64,000 bases of DNA. It comes from Bdellovibrio svalbardensis (lineage in GTDB: Bacteria; Bdellovibrionota; Bdellovibrionia; Bdellovibrionales; Bdellovibrionaceae). The notes beneath the pieces were generated by a model. That model was not told the DNA's origin, made no database searches, and was given only the letters and a program-made list of their open reading frames with translations. The translations under genes were made by a program, and so were the position numbers. The stretch covers positions 1-64,000 of the forward strand of contig NZ_JANRMI010000001.1 in assembly GCF_029531655.1 (NCBI RefSeq), read 5' to 3'. Positions 9,196 through 18,629 of this stretch are shown here, piece by piece; position 1 is the first letter of the stretch, and each line of letters begins with the position of its first letter.

Positions 9196-9876
9196 TTATT
9201 CTTGGGCTTCCAGGCGGTAGCCCAAAGATGGAACGGCGACGATGCGGCCGTTGAATTTTTGGATCTTGCGTTTCAAATAGTTGATTTGAGAATCGACGTT
9301 ACGTGATGTCACTTCCGTGTCTCCCCAAATTTCCATCAAACACTTTTCGCGAGTGACTAGGTGGTTCTTCGCGGCAACTAGCATTTTTAGGATATCAAAC
9401 TGTTTCGGCGTAAGATTCACTTCCTCGCCATCTACATAAACTTGACGAGACAGAAGGTTCATCTTCAAGTTGGCAGCAGTCAGTTCCGCAGCCACATCTG
9501 GCTCTTTCTCGGAAAGGCGTGCCTTGATTCTAAGAATCAATTCTTTAACGTGGAACGGCTTTGAGATAAAATCATCAGCGCCTGTCTCGAAGGCTTTGAT
9601 ACGTTCATCAATAGTTGCCGCACCAGAAACGAAGATGATCGGCGTATTTTTAGTCGCCTCATTTTCCTTCACTTCACGGCAGACATCCACACCCAACAAA
9701 CCAGGCATTTTATAATCCAGCAGGATCAGATCTGGTTTTTTTGAATTAATCAGATTGACCGCAGACATGCTGTCCGAGGTGTATGAGCATTCATAAGTTG
9801 AGCCCAAAATTTCTGCCAAGAGCTTGCAACTTTCTTCATAGTCATCAACGATCACTATTCTTTTAGCAGCCAAACT
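9196..9876 (-). CDS. OmpR/PhoB-family response regulator (orphan)
   Basis: The product has an N-terminal receiver domain with the acidic pair at VDDYEE, phospho-acceptor Asp53 (ILLDYKMPG) and the conserved Lys in ISKPF, followed by a winged-helix DNA-binding domain (LTPKQFDILKMLV ... VDSQINYLKRKI ... GYRLE). TTG at 9876 is preferred: GAGGAG lies seven bases upstream and the receiver domain then begins directly; ATG codons at 9891, 9912 and 9918 give longer forms without a better site. No histidine kinase is adjacent. It lies downstream of the prkA-SUI1 operon on the same strand with a 95-nt gap, so co-transcription is possible. Confidence 0.9.
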   Translation of the reverse strand, partial: SLAAKRIVIVDDYEESCKLLAEILGSTYECSYTSDSMSAVNLINSKKPDLILLDYKMPGLLGVDVCREVKENEATKNTPIIFVSGAATIDERIKAFETGADDFISKPFHVKELILRIKARLSEKEPDVAAELTAANLKMNLLSRQVYVDGEEVNLTPKQFDILKMLVAAKNHLVTREKCLMEIWGDTEVTSRNVDSQINYLKRKIQKFNGRIVAVPSLGYRLEAQE

Positions 9877-9971
9877 AGCTCTCCTCATGGAATCTGTAAT
9901 GTTCGTAAACATATTCATATTTGAAGAATGTCGCTTATCGAACAAAAATACAAGTTTTGAAAAGTCTAGAT

Positions 9972-10334
9972 TTACATACCTTTGTATCGTAGGCCCTTCG
10001 CATCAAAAATCTTTTTGAGCTGCTCGCGCTTGTCGCCTTGAATTTCGATGGTTCCATGCTTTTCGCCAAGGCTGTGGGATCCACCCACACCGCATTTTGC
10101 CTTGAGCTCCTTGGAAAGGTCTTTCAAATAGTTTTCATTTCTTGGAAAACCGTCCATAACCGTGACCGTTTTGCCGCCCCGGCCGTTTTTCTCTAGACGG
10201 AAAATAACGGTAAACTTAGCCCCCTCGGCGGAATCTTCCGGACGACAACGGCATTCCGCCTTCAATTCCTTGCAGTTTGCACAAACGACATTGTCTTTTG
10301 GATCGGTACTATAAACTAAACGAGTATTCTTCAT
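9972..10334 (-). CDS. SUI1/YciH-type translation initiation factor homologue
   Basis: The 120-residue product has the SUI1 (eIF1-like) fold signature in the C-terminal two-thirds: GGKTVTVMDGFPRN, LKDLSKELKAKCGVGGS and IEIQGDKREQLKKIF. The N-terminus starts RLVYSTDP, as in bacterial YciH, and carries Cys18, Cys21, Cys28 and Cys30, a possible metal knuckle. Bacterial YciH proteins are thought to affect start-codon fidelity or to act under stress. Its start overlaps the spoVR stop by four bases (ATGA), so translation is probably coupled, linking it to the PrkA/SpoVR module. Confidence 0.9.
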   Translation of the reverse strand: MKNTRLVYSTDPKDNVVCANCKELKAECRCRPEDSAEGAKFTVIFRLEKNGRGGKTVTVMDGFPRNENYLKDLSKELKAKCGVGGSHSLGEKHGTIEIQGDKREQLKKIFDAKGLRYKGM

Positions 10335-11866
10335 GAACCTGTGCTCTCTTGATTTGACGAATTCGAGCCCGAACTCGCGCCCGGCCCCTCTCCCAGTTTA
10401 TGCTGGGTATATTCTTTTCCGTCAAATCTGAAAAGCTGCGGGCTCTCGTCCATCACTGTGGCGATGTTCACCGGTCTTTTCCAGAGCTTAAATACGTTTT
10501 TTAGAGTCTCACTCATGAAGTCGGGCTGCATGTCGATGCCTTCGTGCAGATGCGTCAACAAAAGCTCACCACGATTTTCAAAGTTTGCATCTTCGATACG
10601 AATAATTGGTTGTCCAAAGTTCGTCATATGAAACAGCAACTGCGCTTTGATCGCCTTGAAATTTTGCGTATCGACTTCAAACTTCTGGGTCTTCTTATTG
10701 AACTTGTAAACGAACATCTTGTTCTTAACGCAGAACTCTTCTGTTAAGAACTGGTCAATAAAGGTCACATCGTTGCAGACCTTGCGCACTTCAAAGATTT
10801 TCTCACGGCCAAGATTCAATTTCTTGTCCCAGTGCTTTCTTTCGCGAACATCATCGCACTCATCCCATTCGCGCCCGAATTGACCTTTATTCCAGCGTTC
10901 TTCGATATTGCGCATAAGTTCGATGCCGACCTTATACGGATTGTATCCGTTGGGTGCCATCGCCATAGTCCCGGCGTGATGATCGGCGAAATCAATGATC
11001 TCTGAATCATCCAGAATTTTTGTCGTCATCAATTTTGAATGCCAGTACGAAGCCCAACCTTCATTCATGGTCTTGGTCATACCCTGCGGAGAGAAGTAGT
11101 AAGCTTCATCTCTGATAATGGTCAGTACGTCCACCTGCCAGTCCGCCAGCGGAGCGTGGTGAATCAAAAATTTTAAGATGTCTTTTTCAGGTTCTGCCGG
11201 GAATCGTTGCGCTCTTTGCAAAGCTTCGTCCTCAGCACGTTTCTTTTGTTCCGCCACGAAAGCAGGCGGATTGATATAATCGCGCATGTAATCGCGATCT
11301 ACGCGAAGCAAATAGTTATTCTCTTTCGGAGGCTCTGGAGACTTAGTCACAGACTTTTCCACAAAGGGACTATAGCGATCGATAAGATTTTCAACGCTCA
11401 AACAAACGTCGATGAAGTTTTCCACCACATCAATACCATAGCGATCCATGTAACGGCGAATGCGAGTCGCATGATTCGCCATTTGGTCCATCATTTTCCT
11501 GTTGGTCTTAGAGAACCAGATATTGTTCTTAAAGAAATCGCAGTGACCATACACATGGGCCATCACAAGCTTCTGATCCATCATCGCATTGCCTTCCATC
11601 AAGTAGGCATAGCAGGGATCCGTGTTGATCACCATTTCGTAAATTTTTGAAAGACCGTACTCATAGCTTTTAGAGAGATGTTCATACTCCATCCCGAATT
11701 TCCAATGTGGATAGCGAACCGGGAAACCACCATAAGCCGCAAACTGATTGATCTGATCGTAAGAGATCAATTCAAAAATAGTCTCGAAGCAATCCAGACC
11801 CGCTTCTTTGGCAATCTGACAAATTCTTTTTCTCTCTGCTTCTAACTCAGGTGTTAAATTAGCCAT
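10331..11866 (-). CDS. spoVR: SpoVR family protein
   Basis: This 511-residue cytoplasmic protein is a clear SpoVR member: it contains CFETIFELISYDQINQFAAYGGFP, HVYGHCDFFKNN, the VNTDP-like stretch MVINTDPCYAYLMEGN and MNEGWASYWHS. SpoVR was named for spore cortex formation in Bacillus, but homologues occur in many non-sporulating bacteria next to prkA and yeaH. The biochemical activity is unknown. ATG at 11866 follows GAGGCGAG; the longer frame upstream has no such site. It lies between yeaH and the SUI1 gene. A 25-bp near-perfect palindrome (11884-11908) sits in its leader. Confidence 0.96.
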   Translation of the reverse strand: MANLTPELEAERKRICQIAKEAGLDCFETIFELISYDQINQFAAYGGFPVRYPHWKFGMEYEHLSKSYEYGLSKIYEMVINTDPCYAYLMEGNAMMDQKLVMAHVYGHCDFFKNNIWFSKTNRKMMDQMANHATRIRRYMDRYGIDVVENFIDVCLSVENLIDRYSPFVEKSVTKSPEPPKENNYLLRVDRDYMRDYINPPAFVAEQKKRAEDEALQRAQRFPAEPEKDILKFLIHHAPLADWQVDVLTIIRDEAYYFSPQGMTKTMNEGWASYWHSKLMTTKILDDSEIIDFADHHAGTMAMAPNGYNPYKVGIELMRNIEERWNKGQFGREWDECDDVRERKHWDKKLNLGREKIFEVRKVCNDVTFIDQFLTEEFCVKNKMFVYKFNKKTQKFEVDTQNFKAIKAQLLFHMTNFGQPIIRIEDANFENRGELLLTHLHEGIDMQPDFMSETLKNVFKLWKRPVNIATVMDESPQLFRFDGKEYTQHKLGEGPGASSGSNSSNQESTGS

Positions 11867-11883
11867 ATGGTTCTCGCCTCTCT

Positions 11884-11908
11884 GCAAAAGGTGCCAGGCA
11901 CCTTTTGC
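11884..11908. repeat. Palindrome with core AAGGTGCC.GGCACCTT
   Basis: Twelve-base arms (gcaaaaggtgcc and its exact complement) meet around one central base, 17 nt before the spoVR start. A related palindrome lies at 11946-11962 and a half-like form aggtacct at 9186-9193, which suggests a family of short intergenic palindromes. Confidence 0.75.
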
Positions 11909-11945
11909 TTCACTCGCTGCATAAATTGCTGCTCTGAGCCTCAAA

Positions 11946-11962
11946 AAGGTACGGCGTACCTT
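11946..11962. repeat. Palindrome with arms AAGGTAC / GTACCTT
   Basis: Seven-base arms around a three-base centre end directly at the yeaH stop codon. It shares the AAGGTRC arm type with the palindrome at 11884-11908. A joint role of the pair as mRNA end structures between yeaH and spoVR is possible. Confidence 0.65.
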
Positions 11963-13060
11963 CTAGCGTCCTTTGCCGAGGAAATCTTTGATGGAATCTA
12001 GGATTTTGTCTCGGGTTTCGATTTGGCTTGTTGTGATTCGTTCATCTTCGCCGAACTCTTTTTGCAGATCTTTTAGGAACTGGCCGCTGCCGTATTTACT
12101 TTCGACTTGGCCGTATCCGAATTGATTGCAGTTCGGGAGGAAGAACTCCTGCAACATCTTAATACATAGACGCGTATCCTCGCCGCTCCAGTTATCGCCA
12201 TCTGAAAAATGGAACGGATAAATGTTCCATTCGTTCACCGGGTAATCGGCCTGGATGATTTCCTGACAGAGCTTGTAGGCAGAACTGATCAAAGTTCCGC
12301 CGGATTCGCTGGTCCTAAAGAAAGTGTCTTCATCAACTTCTTTTGCCGAGGCATCGTGGATGATGAAGCGGGTCTCTAAACCCTTATAATGTTTCTTTAA
12401 CCAGGTATTAATCCAAAAGCTTTCAAGGCGAACGATTTCTTTTTGTTCGTCCCCCATACTGCCCGACACGTCCATCATATAAATGACGACGGCCTGAGTT
12501 TGCGGCTTCGTCACCTTCTTAAAGGACTTATATTTCATATCGCGCTTGATCGGCAGAACCACCGGATCTTCCGCATTATAACTTCCTGAAGAAACATGAC
12601 GTTTTAAGGCCTGCTTATAGGAAGATTTAAAATGGCGCAGACCTTCAGGTCCCACCGGAGCAAGCCCCGTGAATTTGGTCTTCACCGCTTCAATATTTTT
12701 AGAACCTTTGGGCTGGATGCGCGGAAGCTCGAGCTTTTCACCAAGAATATCTGCGAGTTCTTCCATGGAAAGCTCAACTTCAAGCAAGTGTTCCCCTGGG
12801 GCTTCACCGGCTCGACCTTTACCACCTTCACCTGGATCACCGACATCTTGACCGGGCTGACCCTCGCCTTGACCAACACCGCCCGATTGTTTCGGACCAT
12901 ATCGGAAATTGGGAATGTCGATGCGAGGAAGCGGAATCTTTACGAACTCGTCTTCACGTTTCCCAATCATTTCGCCTTGGGAAACGTATTTGCGAAGGTC
13001 TTCTTTAACCTTGCCTTTGACGATGTCTTTAAATCGATTTTGATCTTCCCGTATCGACAT
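11963..13060 (-). CDS. yeaH: YeaH/YhbH family protein (DUF444, VWA-like)
   Basis: The 365-residue product belongs to the DUF444 family always found beside PrkA. It has a basic N-terminus, a Gly-rich flexible stretch at residues 59-90, and a von Willebrand A-like half with a MIDAS-type motif DVSGSM at 197-202, plus FHFSDGDNW further on. Such domains bind a divalent metal and mediate protein contacts; a direct partner is thought to be PrkA or SpoVR, but this is inference. The start ATG shares one base with the prkA stop codon (TAATG), indicating translational coupling. Confidence 0.95.
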   Translation of the reverse strand: MSIREDQNRFKDIVKGKVKEDLRKYVSQGEMIGKREDEFVKIPLPRIDIPNFRYGPKQSGGVGQGEGQPGQDVGDPGEGGKGRAGEAPGEHLLEVELSMEELADILGEKLELPRIQPKGSKNIEAVKTKFTGLAPVGPEGLRHFKSSYKQALKRHVSSGSYNAEDPVVLPIKRDMKYKSFKKVTKPQTQAVVIYMMDVSGSMGDEQKEIVRLESFWINTWLKKHYKGLETRFIIHDASAKEVDEDTFFRTSESGGTLISSAYKLCQEIIQADYPVNEWNIYPFHFSDGDNWSGEDTRLCIKMLQEFFLPNCNQFGYGQVESKYGSGQFLKDLQKEFGEDERITTSQIETRDKILDSIKDFLGKGR

Positions 13061-15135
13061 TATTTACTCTTTACATCCCCACGAGCGAAGATACTAGCAA
13101 CGTAATGAAGTACGTCCGTCGCAGAAATCTCATCATAACCAAAGTCTTTGATGAGACGGGTTTTAACTACATCAATCTTTTCCTGGGTATCCTTGTCGGC
13201 AACATTACTTACAAGCGTCGTAAGTTTGATGCTGTCTTTTTGATCTTCAAAAAGTTTCAGCTCAATCGCTTTGTGCAAGCGTTCATTCATCTTGTAGTTG
13301 AACTTTTTGCCTTCCAAAGCCAGTGCACCGATGTAATTCATAATCTCGCGGCGGAAGTCGTCTTTGCGAGACTCAGGAATTTCGATCTTATCCTCGATCG
13401 ATCTCATCAAACGCTCATCCGGCTCTTCATCGTTCCCCGTGAATTGATTTCTTACGCGCTCTCTTTGTGTGTAAGCCTTCACGTTGTCGATGTAATTGCC
13501 GCAAAGTCTTTGCATCGCACTTTCGTCAGCGCTGATCGCTCTTTGCACTTCGGCCTTAATGATCTCTTCGTATTCCTGCATCACCACGCCCAAAAGTTCG
13601 CGGTATTCAGTTTTCAACTCTTCATCAGAGATCAAGGAGTGACTCTTCAACCCCGATTCCAACTCTTTAAAGACCATGAACGGATTCACAGAGCCTTTGT
13701 TGGACTGTTGAGCTGCGACCAGGGCGTTCGATAATTTATCTTGGATGTAACGAGCGGAAATACCCTCCAGACCCTCGCGCTGAGTTTCTTTACGAAGCTC
13801 ACGCACGTTGTCTTCGGTATAGTTCGGCAACGTTTTACCATTATACAGTTTGAGTTTTTGCAAACGTGTGAGGTTTGCTTTTTTAGGTTTTTCCAAACGA
13901 GTAAGGATCGCCCACATCGCTGCCATCTCAACCGTATGCGGAGCAATGGATATACCACGCACCTTCTGCGAATTGAAATCGCGCTTATAGATATTCACTT
14001 CATCTCTCCAACGAGTAATATAAGGAATATCTATCTTCACAGTACGGTCACGAAGCGCTTCCATGAATTCGTTGTCTTGAAGACGACGGTACTCTGGTTC
14101 ATTCGTATGACCGATAATCACTTCATCGATATGAGTCTGTGCGAATTTCTTTGGTTTGACTCTGTGTTCTTGTGATGCGCCCAAAAGGTCGTACAAGAAC
14201 GCCACGTCCAATTTCAATACCTCAACGAATTCGATCATACCGCGATTGGCGATATTAAACTCTCCGTCAAAGTTGAAAGCCCGTGGATCTGAATCGGAAC
14301 CGTACTCTGCGATCTTACGGTAATTGATATCACCCGTAAGCTCCGTGGAGTCCTGATTCTTTTCATCTTTCGGTTGGAAGGTACCAATCCCTACACGGTC
14401 AGCTTCGGATAAGAACAAACGTCTTACGCGGACATGCTTGAAGACCTGCATCAAGTCGCCGTCGTATTTTTCCATCAAAGCCTTGAAAATAAAGCGCGAT
14501 GGCGGACTGAGCTCACCGTCCACATTGACCCGGAAGCTGCCGTCTTGTCCTTTATTCAGGGAATCATAAACAGAAGAGCGTAGGTCATCCGGAATGAGTA
14601 ACAAAGGCTCCTCATTCATTGGCGTTGGGAAAATTTTAACGCCCTTGCCAAGAATGCCATCAAGTTCAAGTTTTTCATCGACCCAGTCAAATGTGTAAAC
14701 CGCACCGGTGTCAGAGTAAGAATAGCGTTCAAGGCCTTTTTTAAGCATCCGACAGATCGTCGACTTTGCCGAACCCACCGGACCGTGCAGAAGAATAACA
14801 CGCTTCTCAGTTCCGTAACCAAGAGCCGCGGCTTTCAACACGTTCACCAGTTTCATCAACTGCACGTCCAATCCAAACACCGCATCTTTACCGTTGTTGA
14901 ATTTGTCGTCGAAGAACTTATAGCGAACGACTTCTTTTTTAAAATCTGTGTAGGTTTCTGTGCCTTCTTCAACAATCATGTCGAACATGCGTTGATAAGC
15001 ATTGCGCGTGACCTTGGGGTTCTTTTTGACGATATCAAGATACTCGTCAAAGGTTCCGCTCCAATGTGCTTTTGCAGTCGCGCTTGAGTTTTGCCAGTTG
15101 GCTACTAACGAATGAAGGTCGAACTTAGAGGCCAT
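13060..15135 (-). CDS. prkA: PrkA/YeaG serine protein kinase (AAA+)
   Basis: The 691-residue protein has an N-terminal AAA+ module with Walker [10 protein letters not shown] at 118-126, and a C-terminal region related to kinases, in the normal PrkA layout and length. PrkA of Bacillus and YeaG of E. coli are linked to sporulation, nitrogen starvation and sustained stress. ATG at 15135 has GGGGGAG five bases upstream. It is the first gene of prkA-yeaH-spoVR-SUI1; together these probably act in a stress or stationary response, perhaps during the free-living attack phase (inference). Confidence 0.96.
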   Translation of the reverse strand: MASKFDLHSLVANWQNSSATAKAHWSGTFDEYLDIVKKNPKVTRNAYQRMFDMIVEEGTETYTDFKKEVVRYKFFDDKFNNGKDAVFGLDVQLMKLVNVLKAAALGYGTEKRVILLHGPVGSAKSTICRMLKKGLERYSYSDTGAVYTFDWVDEKLELDGILGKGVKIFPTPMNEEPLLLIPDDLRSSVYDSLNKGQDGSFRVNVDGELSPPSRFIFKALMEKYDGDLMQVFKHVRVRRLFLSEADRVGIGTFQPKDEKNQDSTELTGDINYRKIAEYGSDSDPRAFNFDGEFNIANRGMIEFVEVLKLDVAFLYDLLGASQEHRVKPKKFAQTHIDEVIIGHTNEPEYRRLQDNEFMEALRDRTVKIDIPYITRWRDEVNIYKRDFNSQKVRGISIAPHTVEMAAMWAILTRLEKPKKANLTRLQKLKLYNGKTLPNYTEDNVRELRKETQREGLEGISARYIQDKLSNALVAAQQSNKGSVNPFMVFKELESGLKSHSLISDEELKTEYRELLGVVMQEYEEIIKAEVQRAISADESAMQRLCGNYIDNVKAYTQRERVRNQFTGNDEEPDERLMRSIEDKIEIPESRKDDFRREIMNYIGALALEGKKFNYKMNERLHKAIELKLFEDQKDSIKLTTLVSNVADKDTQEKIDVVKTRLIKDFGYDEISATDVLHYVASIFARGDVKSK

Positions 15136-15213
15136 ATTATCTCCCCCGGTGGTGATGGGTGACACACCTACTAAGTTAGATTATGCATCATTGCTAGACG
15201 GTTAACGAGTTTT

Positions 15214-15867
15214 TTAATTTATTTGTATTGCCTTGAAGCCCTCAGGCTGCTTCAGCGTGAATGTCTCAGATTTGAACTCGACCTCTGTCTGGGGTGCTTT
15301 AAACAGCCACTGCATCTCGAATTGCGGGGCTGTAATCACAACTTTTTTCTGACCTTCATTTCTATCTTTCCACTCAACACGAATAGCTCGCTGAGCGTTC
15401 TCACACCTTGCAATCAATCCTATTGCATCTGAATAGCATTTCCAGCCCATTCCACGCACCGGCTCATCGAAGGCAATATAGGTCAGATTCATGGGATGCA
15501 AAGGCAATCCTATCATTCGTGCGACGGCGCTTTCTGAGTTTCTTCCATAATAAAATTTCTTTTCGGGATAGATAGCATAAGAAATTTCTTTGGGAGACAT
15601 AACCAAACTTGCTACCTGAAAACCCAGCAAAGCAGTGATCTCGAGTCTAGCTCGATCGTTCTTAATCGCCATGATATCGATATTTACTGACTGAGTTTTT
15701 TGTTCTTTGAGGTTGCGAATCAACGCTTTTGTTTCCCATTGAGCTTTTTGAAATCCACCTTCGTGCACTGGCTTCGTCGCGCAACCACTGAAAACCCAAG
15801 TCGCGCAGAACAGAACAAGCGAAACAAATGCCGGAGAAACAAAAAAGAGATTGAACCTATTTTTCAT
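15214..15867 (-). CDS. LolB-like outer-membrane lipoprotein (tentative)
   Basis: The 217-residue product has a lipoprotein signal peptide with lipobox FSGC at Cys29. The mature part is rich in beta-strand patterns (VNIDIMAIKNDRARLEITALLGFQVASLVMSPKEISYAI), which resembles LolB/DUF4292 lipoproteins: a first half-barrel that carries lipids or lipoproteins. Similarity is judged by pattern only. If it is LolB, it would accept lipoproteins from LolA at the outer membrane. It is divergent from the membrane protein at 15885, with 17 nt between starts, and lies just upstream of prkA on the same strand with a 78-nt gap. Confidence 0.65.
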   Translation of the reverse strand: MKNRFNLFFVSPAFVSLVLFCATWVFSGCATKPVHEGGFQKAQWETKALIRNLKEQKTQSVNIDIMAIKNDRARLEITALLGFQVASLVMSPKEISYAIYPEKKFYYGRNSESAVARMIGLPLHPMNLTYIAFDEPVRGMGWKCYSDAIGLIARCENAQRAIRVEWKDRNEGQKKVVITAPQFEMQWLFKAPQTEVEFKSETFTLKQPEGFKAIQIN

Positions 15868-15884
15868 TCCCTTAGCATAGGGAA

Positions 15885-16508
15885 ATGAATCCTGTTAAAC
15901 AAGCCCTGATCGCATTTAAAACAAATTGGAAAGAAAGTCTTTACCTCGGAGCTGCGGCCACCGTGTTTATCTTCTTTTCACAGGTTGTTCCTTTTATCGG
16001 CGCATTTCTAATCTCATTGGGGCTTTTGATCTTCCAGGAGCTCACCAATATTCGCCTGCGCACAGGTCAATGGAAGTTGGATCTCTCTCATTTTCAAAAT
16101 GATTGGATGTCATTGATAATCACAGCCATCATCCTGATGCCCACGGGCATTTTATTAGGCTCTGCATTTGGCCTTTTGCAAAGCCCACAAGAACACTGGC
16201 GAACCTTCCCCATGTCACTGGGACTTTTCATTCTGGGCATCTACTTCTTTATGATTCTTTCCCACGGCTTTAATCTTCAACAAAAGCTGCATGGTGGAAT
16301 CGCGAAGGCCCTGGATGCGACGGCTTTGGCTTCTATCAAAAATTTTAAACTCTATTTGGTTGCCAGTTTTTACACGAGCGTGGCACTCATGATTGGCGGG
16401 CTGCTTAAAGGCGTGGGCTTTGTCCTGGCTCTGCCGTTTCTATTCTATGTCGGCTACTTTGTTTTCGCCGACATGGTCAATAAAGACGCTTTTAAAAAAG
16501 GTTCTTGA
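15885..16508 (+). CDS. Integral membrane protein of unknown function
   Basis: This 207-residue protein has about five hydrophobic segments: around 20-50 (two close together), 78-98, 108-128 and 150-195. I see no catalytic motif and do not recognise a family. The start ATG at 15885 follows AGGG closely. Its last 17 bases overlap the 3' end of the convergent gene at 16492-18618, so both genes share 3' sequence and no terminator lies between them. Confidence 0.75.
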   Translation: MNPVKQALIAFKTNWKESLYLGAAATVFIFFSQVVPFIGAFLISLGLLIFQELTNIRLRTGQWKLDLSHFQNDWMSLIITAIILMPTGILLGSAFGLLQSPQEHWRTFPMSLGLFILGIYFFMILSHGFNLQQKLHGGIAKALDATALASIKNFKLYLVASFYTSVALMIGGLLKGVGFVLALPFLFYVGYFVFADMVNKDAFKKGS

Positions 16509-18618
16509 AGAAAGAAGCAATCTTGCCAAAGAAGTTGCTAAAGAATCCGCCGCCCTCTGCAGGTTTCGGCAGATTCGCAACGGAAGCTGAGGCAATTGGT
16601 TGCGACGAAGCCGCTAAGGCGGCCGCTTTGCGTTTGCCATCCAAGATATCGCGCGGAGTTGCCACCACCACAGAATTAGATCCACAGGCTCTTTGAATTT
16701 GCTGGAATTGATTCTGCATACGGCTGTGAATCATAGAGAAACTGCCGTCCTGCCCATTACACACACCACTCGTATCGCCTTGCACGCAATATGATTTCGT
16801 CAATTTAGCGTAGCTATCTTCAAGCATGGTAGTGTTCTGTCTGATCAATTCACTCTCAACCAAAGAATCCGTGTCTTTATCCACAGTTTTACTCATGGCG
16901 ATCATATTCAAACAACTTTTCTCGTGATCTTGATAGTTCTGCTGCTCCATGCACAAGTAGTTACACTTCTGCGAGATGGTCGCGGCACCGCATTTACAGT
17001 CATTTTCTGAGATGAAGTCTTTGACGACATCCAGCTTGCTGTCTTTACATTCATTGCGCTTTTTGCGATCTGAAGCCAAAGACTCATTCGCCGCTTGTGT
17101 CGCCTTCTCAGCCCCCGTCGCCAACGAGACCATATCATTCAACAAGACAGAACGCGCGTTGTGCATCTGAAGCTCTACATTGGCCCACTGCTGATACATG
17201 CGATCAAAGCCAGCACACAATTCCGCTTGAGAGCGAGGCTGCTCAGACTGCAAGATCGGCTGCATTTGTTTAAGCAGCTCAACCTGCTGACTCATCTCAC
17301 GAATCGCAGAACTACACTGCATACGAGATGCATTGTCAGAAGATTTATCCATCACACTTTGAAGCTTACGGATATCACTTTCCAGAAGCAGACGACGATC
17401 TTCAAGTTCATTGGCAACCACCAAGGGATCTTTGCCATTCAAAGAAGTCAGAACCGCCAGACGCAATTGTACATTTTTATCAATCTCAGCGACTTTCTCA
17501 GAAAGCTTTTGCAAATCATCCCAGGCCTTTTGCCCACGACCCGTCATACGCTCGCGCGTTGCCGGATCCATTTGCCCTGTCACCTCGTAGAAAATCTTTT
17601 TAACTAAAGAAGCAGCCCCGTCCGTTGCGAACTGCACCAGCATGGAACCCAAGGTGTATCCAAAACCGCTGGCCAGACCAATCTTGAAGAAGGTCTTTGG
17701 ATCCTGAAATCCCTGAAGAGTCTTATTGATATCACTCACCGAGCTCCTCATAGTCTCCGTTGAGTTCGCAATTGTCCCTTGAATGGAATGCGCTTCACCC
17801 GCAAGATTGTTCACAGAGGAGGAGGCATTATTGATGGAACTCGCGATATTGTTTCCCGCACCCGCGACATTGTTTCCCGCGCTGGCAAGTCCATCCACAG
17901 AACCTTTAATCCCGCCGACGGTGTTGTTCAGACCATCCAAGGATCCCTTCACACTGTTCACTGCGCTGGAATCAATATTAATATTTGGAAGATTGACGTT
18001 TGGAATATTGCCATTGAACCCGCTGGTCAAATCTGCCAATGAAAATCCATCCGCCGCATAAGCCGGACTTACGAAGAATTTAAATAGACGATTCCAGTTT
18101 TGATGAGACTCTAAAGAGGCTACTGCCTGTGTCCCTTCAATTTGCTGGCGCTGCAAAAGTTCAGCTTCATAGTAGGTTGGCAACATGTAAGCAAGACGAA
18201 TACTTGCTACAGAGTATTTAAAGTTCTTTTGATCTTTAGATACAAATAGCTTAATCAAACGCGCTTCATTGGGAACAGGTGCCTCATAGGCAATATAAGA
18301 TCCGCGATCTTCTTTTTTCCACACCTTAATCCCCATCAGCTTCGACATCTCTGCCGCAAGATCCTTGGGAACACCTTTGCCGTGTGGAGATTTAATTTCA
18401 CCGGAAGTCATTGTCGCGACAGGTATCACGTTGCCGCGCAACCTGATCATTCGCTGACGGCCTTGGGTTGTAACGCGAACCCCGCCTTCGGAGATGGAAT
18501 ACTTATCCGAAGTGGCCCAGTTTCTTTCGATAGATGAAATAGCCTGAGGGCTTGCTGATTTAGCAAACCCCAAAGACGAAGCTAATAGTATTGAAATTCC
18601 GACTACGTACGAAATCAT
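16492..18618 (-). CDS. Large exported protein with Asn/Ser/Gly-rich repeat region
   Basis: I do not recognise this 708-residue protein. It has a signal peptide (to about residue 22), a globular part to about 190, a repetitive low-complexity stretch at 200-300 with short units such as VNSVKGSLDGLNNTVGG and VAGAGNNIASSINN, a hydrophobic segment at 310-330, a helical, Gln-rich region, then a cluster of cysteines (CKCGAA, CNYLC and others) and a hydrophobic C-terminus (FFSNFFGKIASFFKNLF). The repeats recall coiled or tape-measure-like segments. It is 11 nt after the TPR lipoprotein gene and probably in its operon, so a shared envelope role is likely. RBS is AGAGAG. Confidence 0.8.
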   Translation of the reverse strand: MISYVVGISILLASSLGFAKSASPQAISSIERNWATSDKYSISEGGVRVTTQGRQRMIRLRGNVIPVATMTSGEIKSPHGKGVPKDLAAEMSKLMGIKVWKKEDRGSYIAYEAPVPNEARLIKLFVSKDQKNFKYSVASIRLAYMLPTYYEAELLQRQQIEGTQAVASLESHQNWNRLFKFFVSPAYAADGFSLADLTSGFNGNIPNVNLPNINIDSSAVNSVKGSLDGLNNTVGGIKGSVDGLASAGNNVAGAGNNIASSINNASSSVNNLAGEAHSIQGTIANSTETMRSSVSDINKTLQGFQDPKTFFKIGLASGFGYTLGSMLVQFATDGAASLVKKIFYEVTGQMDPATRERMTGRGQKAWDDLQKLSEKVAEIDKNVQLRLAVLTSLNGKDPLVVANELEDRRLLLESDIRKLQSVMDKSSDNASRMQCSSAIREMSQQVELLKQMQPILQSEQPRSQAELCAGFDRMYQQWANVELQMHNARSVLLNDMVSLATGAEKATQAANESLASDRKKRNECKDSKLDVVKDFISENDCKCGAATISQKCNYLCMEQQNYQDHEKSCLNMIAMSKTVDKDTDSLVESELIRQNTTMLEDSYAKLTKSYCVQGDTSGVCNGQDGSFSMIHSRMQNQFQQIQRACGSNSVVVATPRDILDGKRKAAALAASSQPIASASVANLPKPAEGGGFFSNFFGKIASFFKNLF

Positions 18619-18629
18619 CTAAAACTCTC

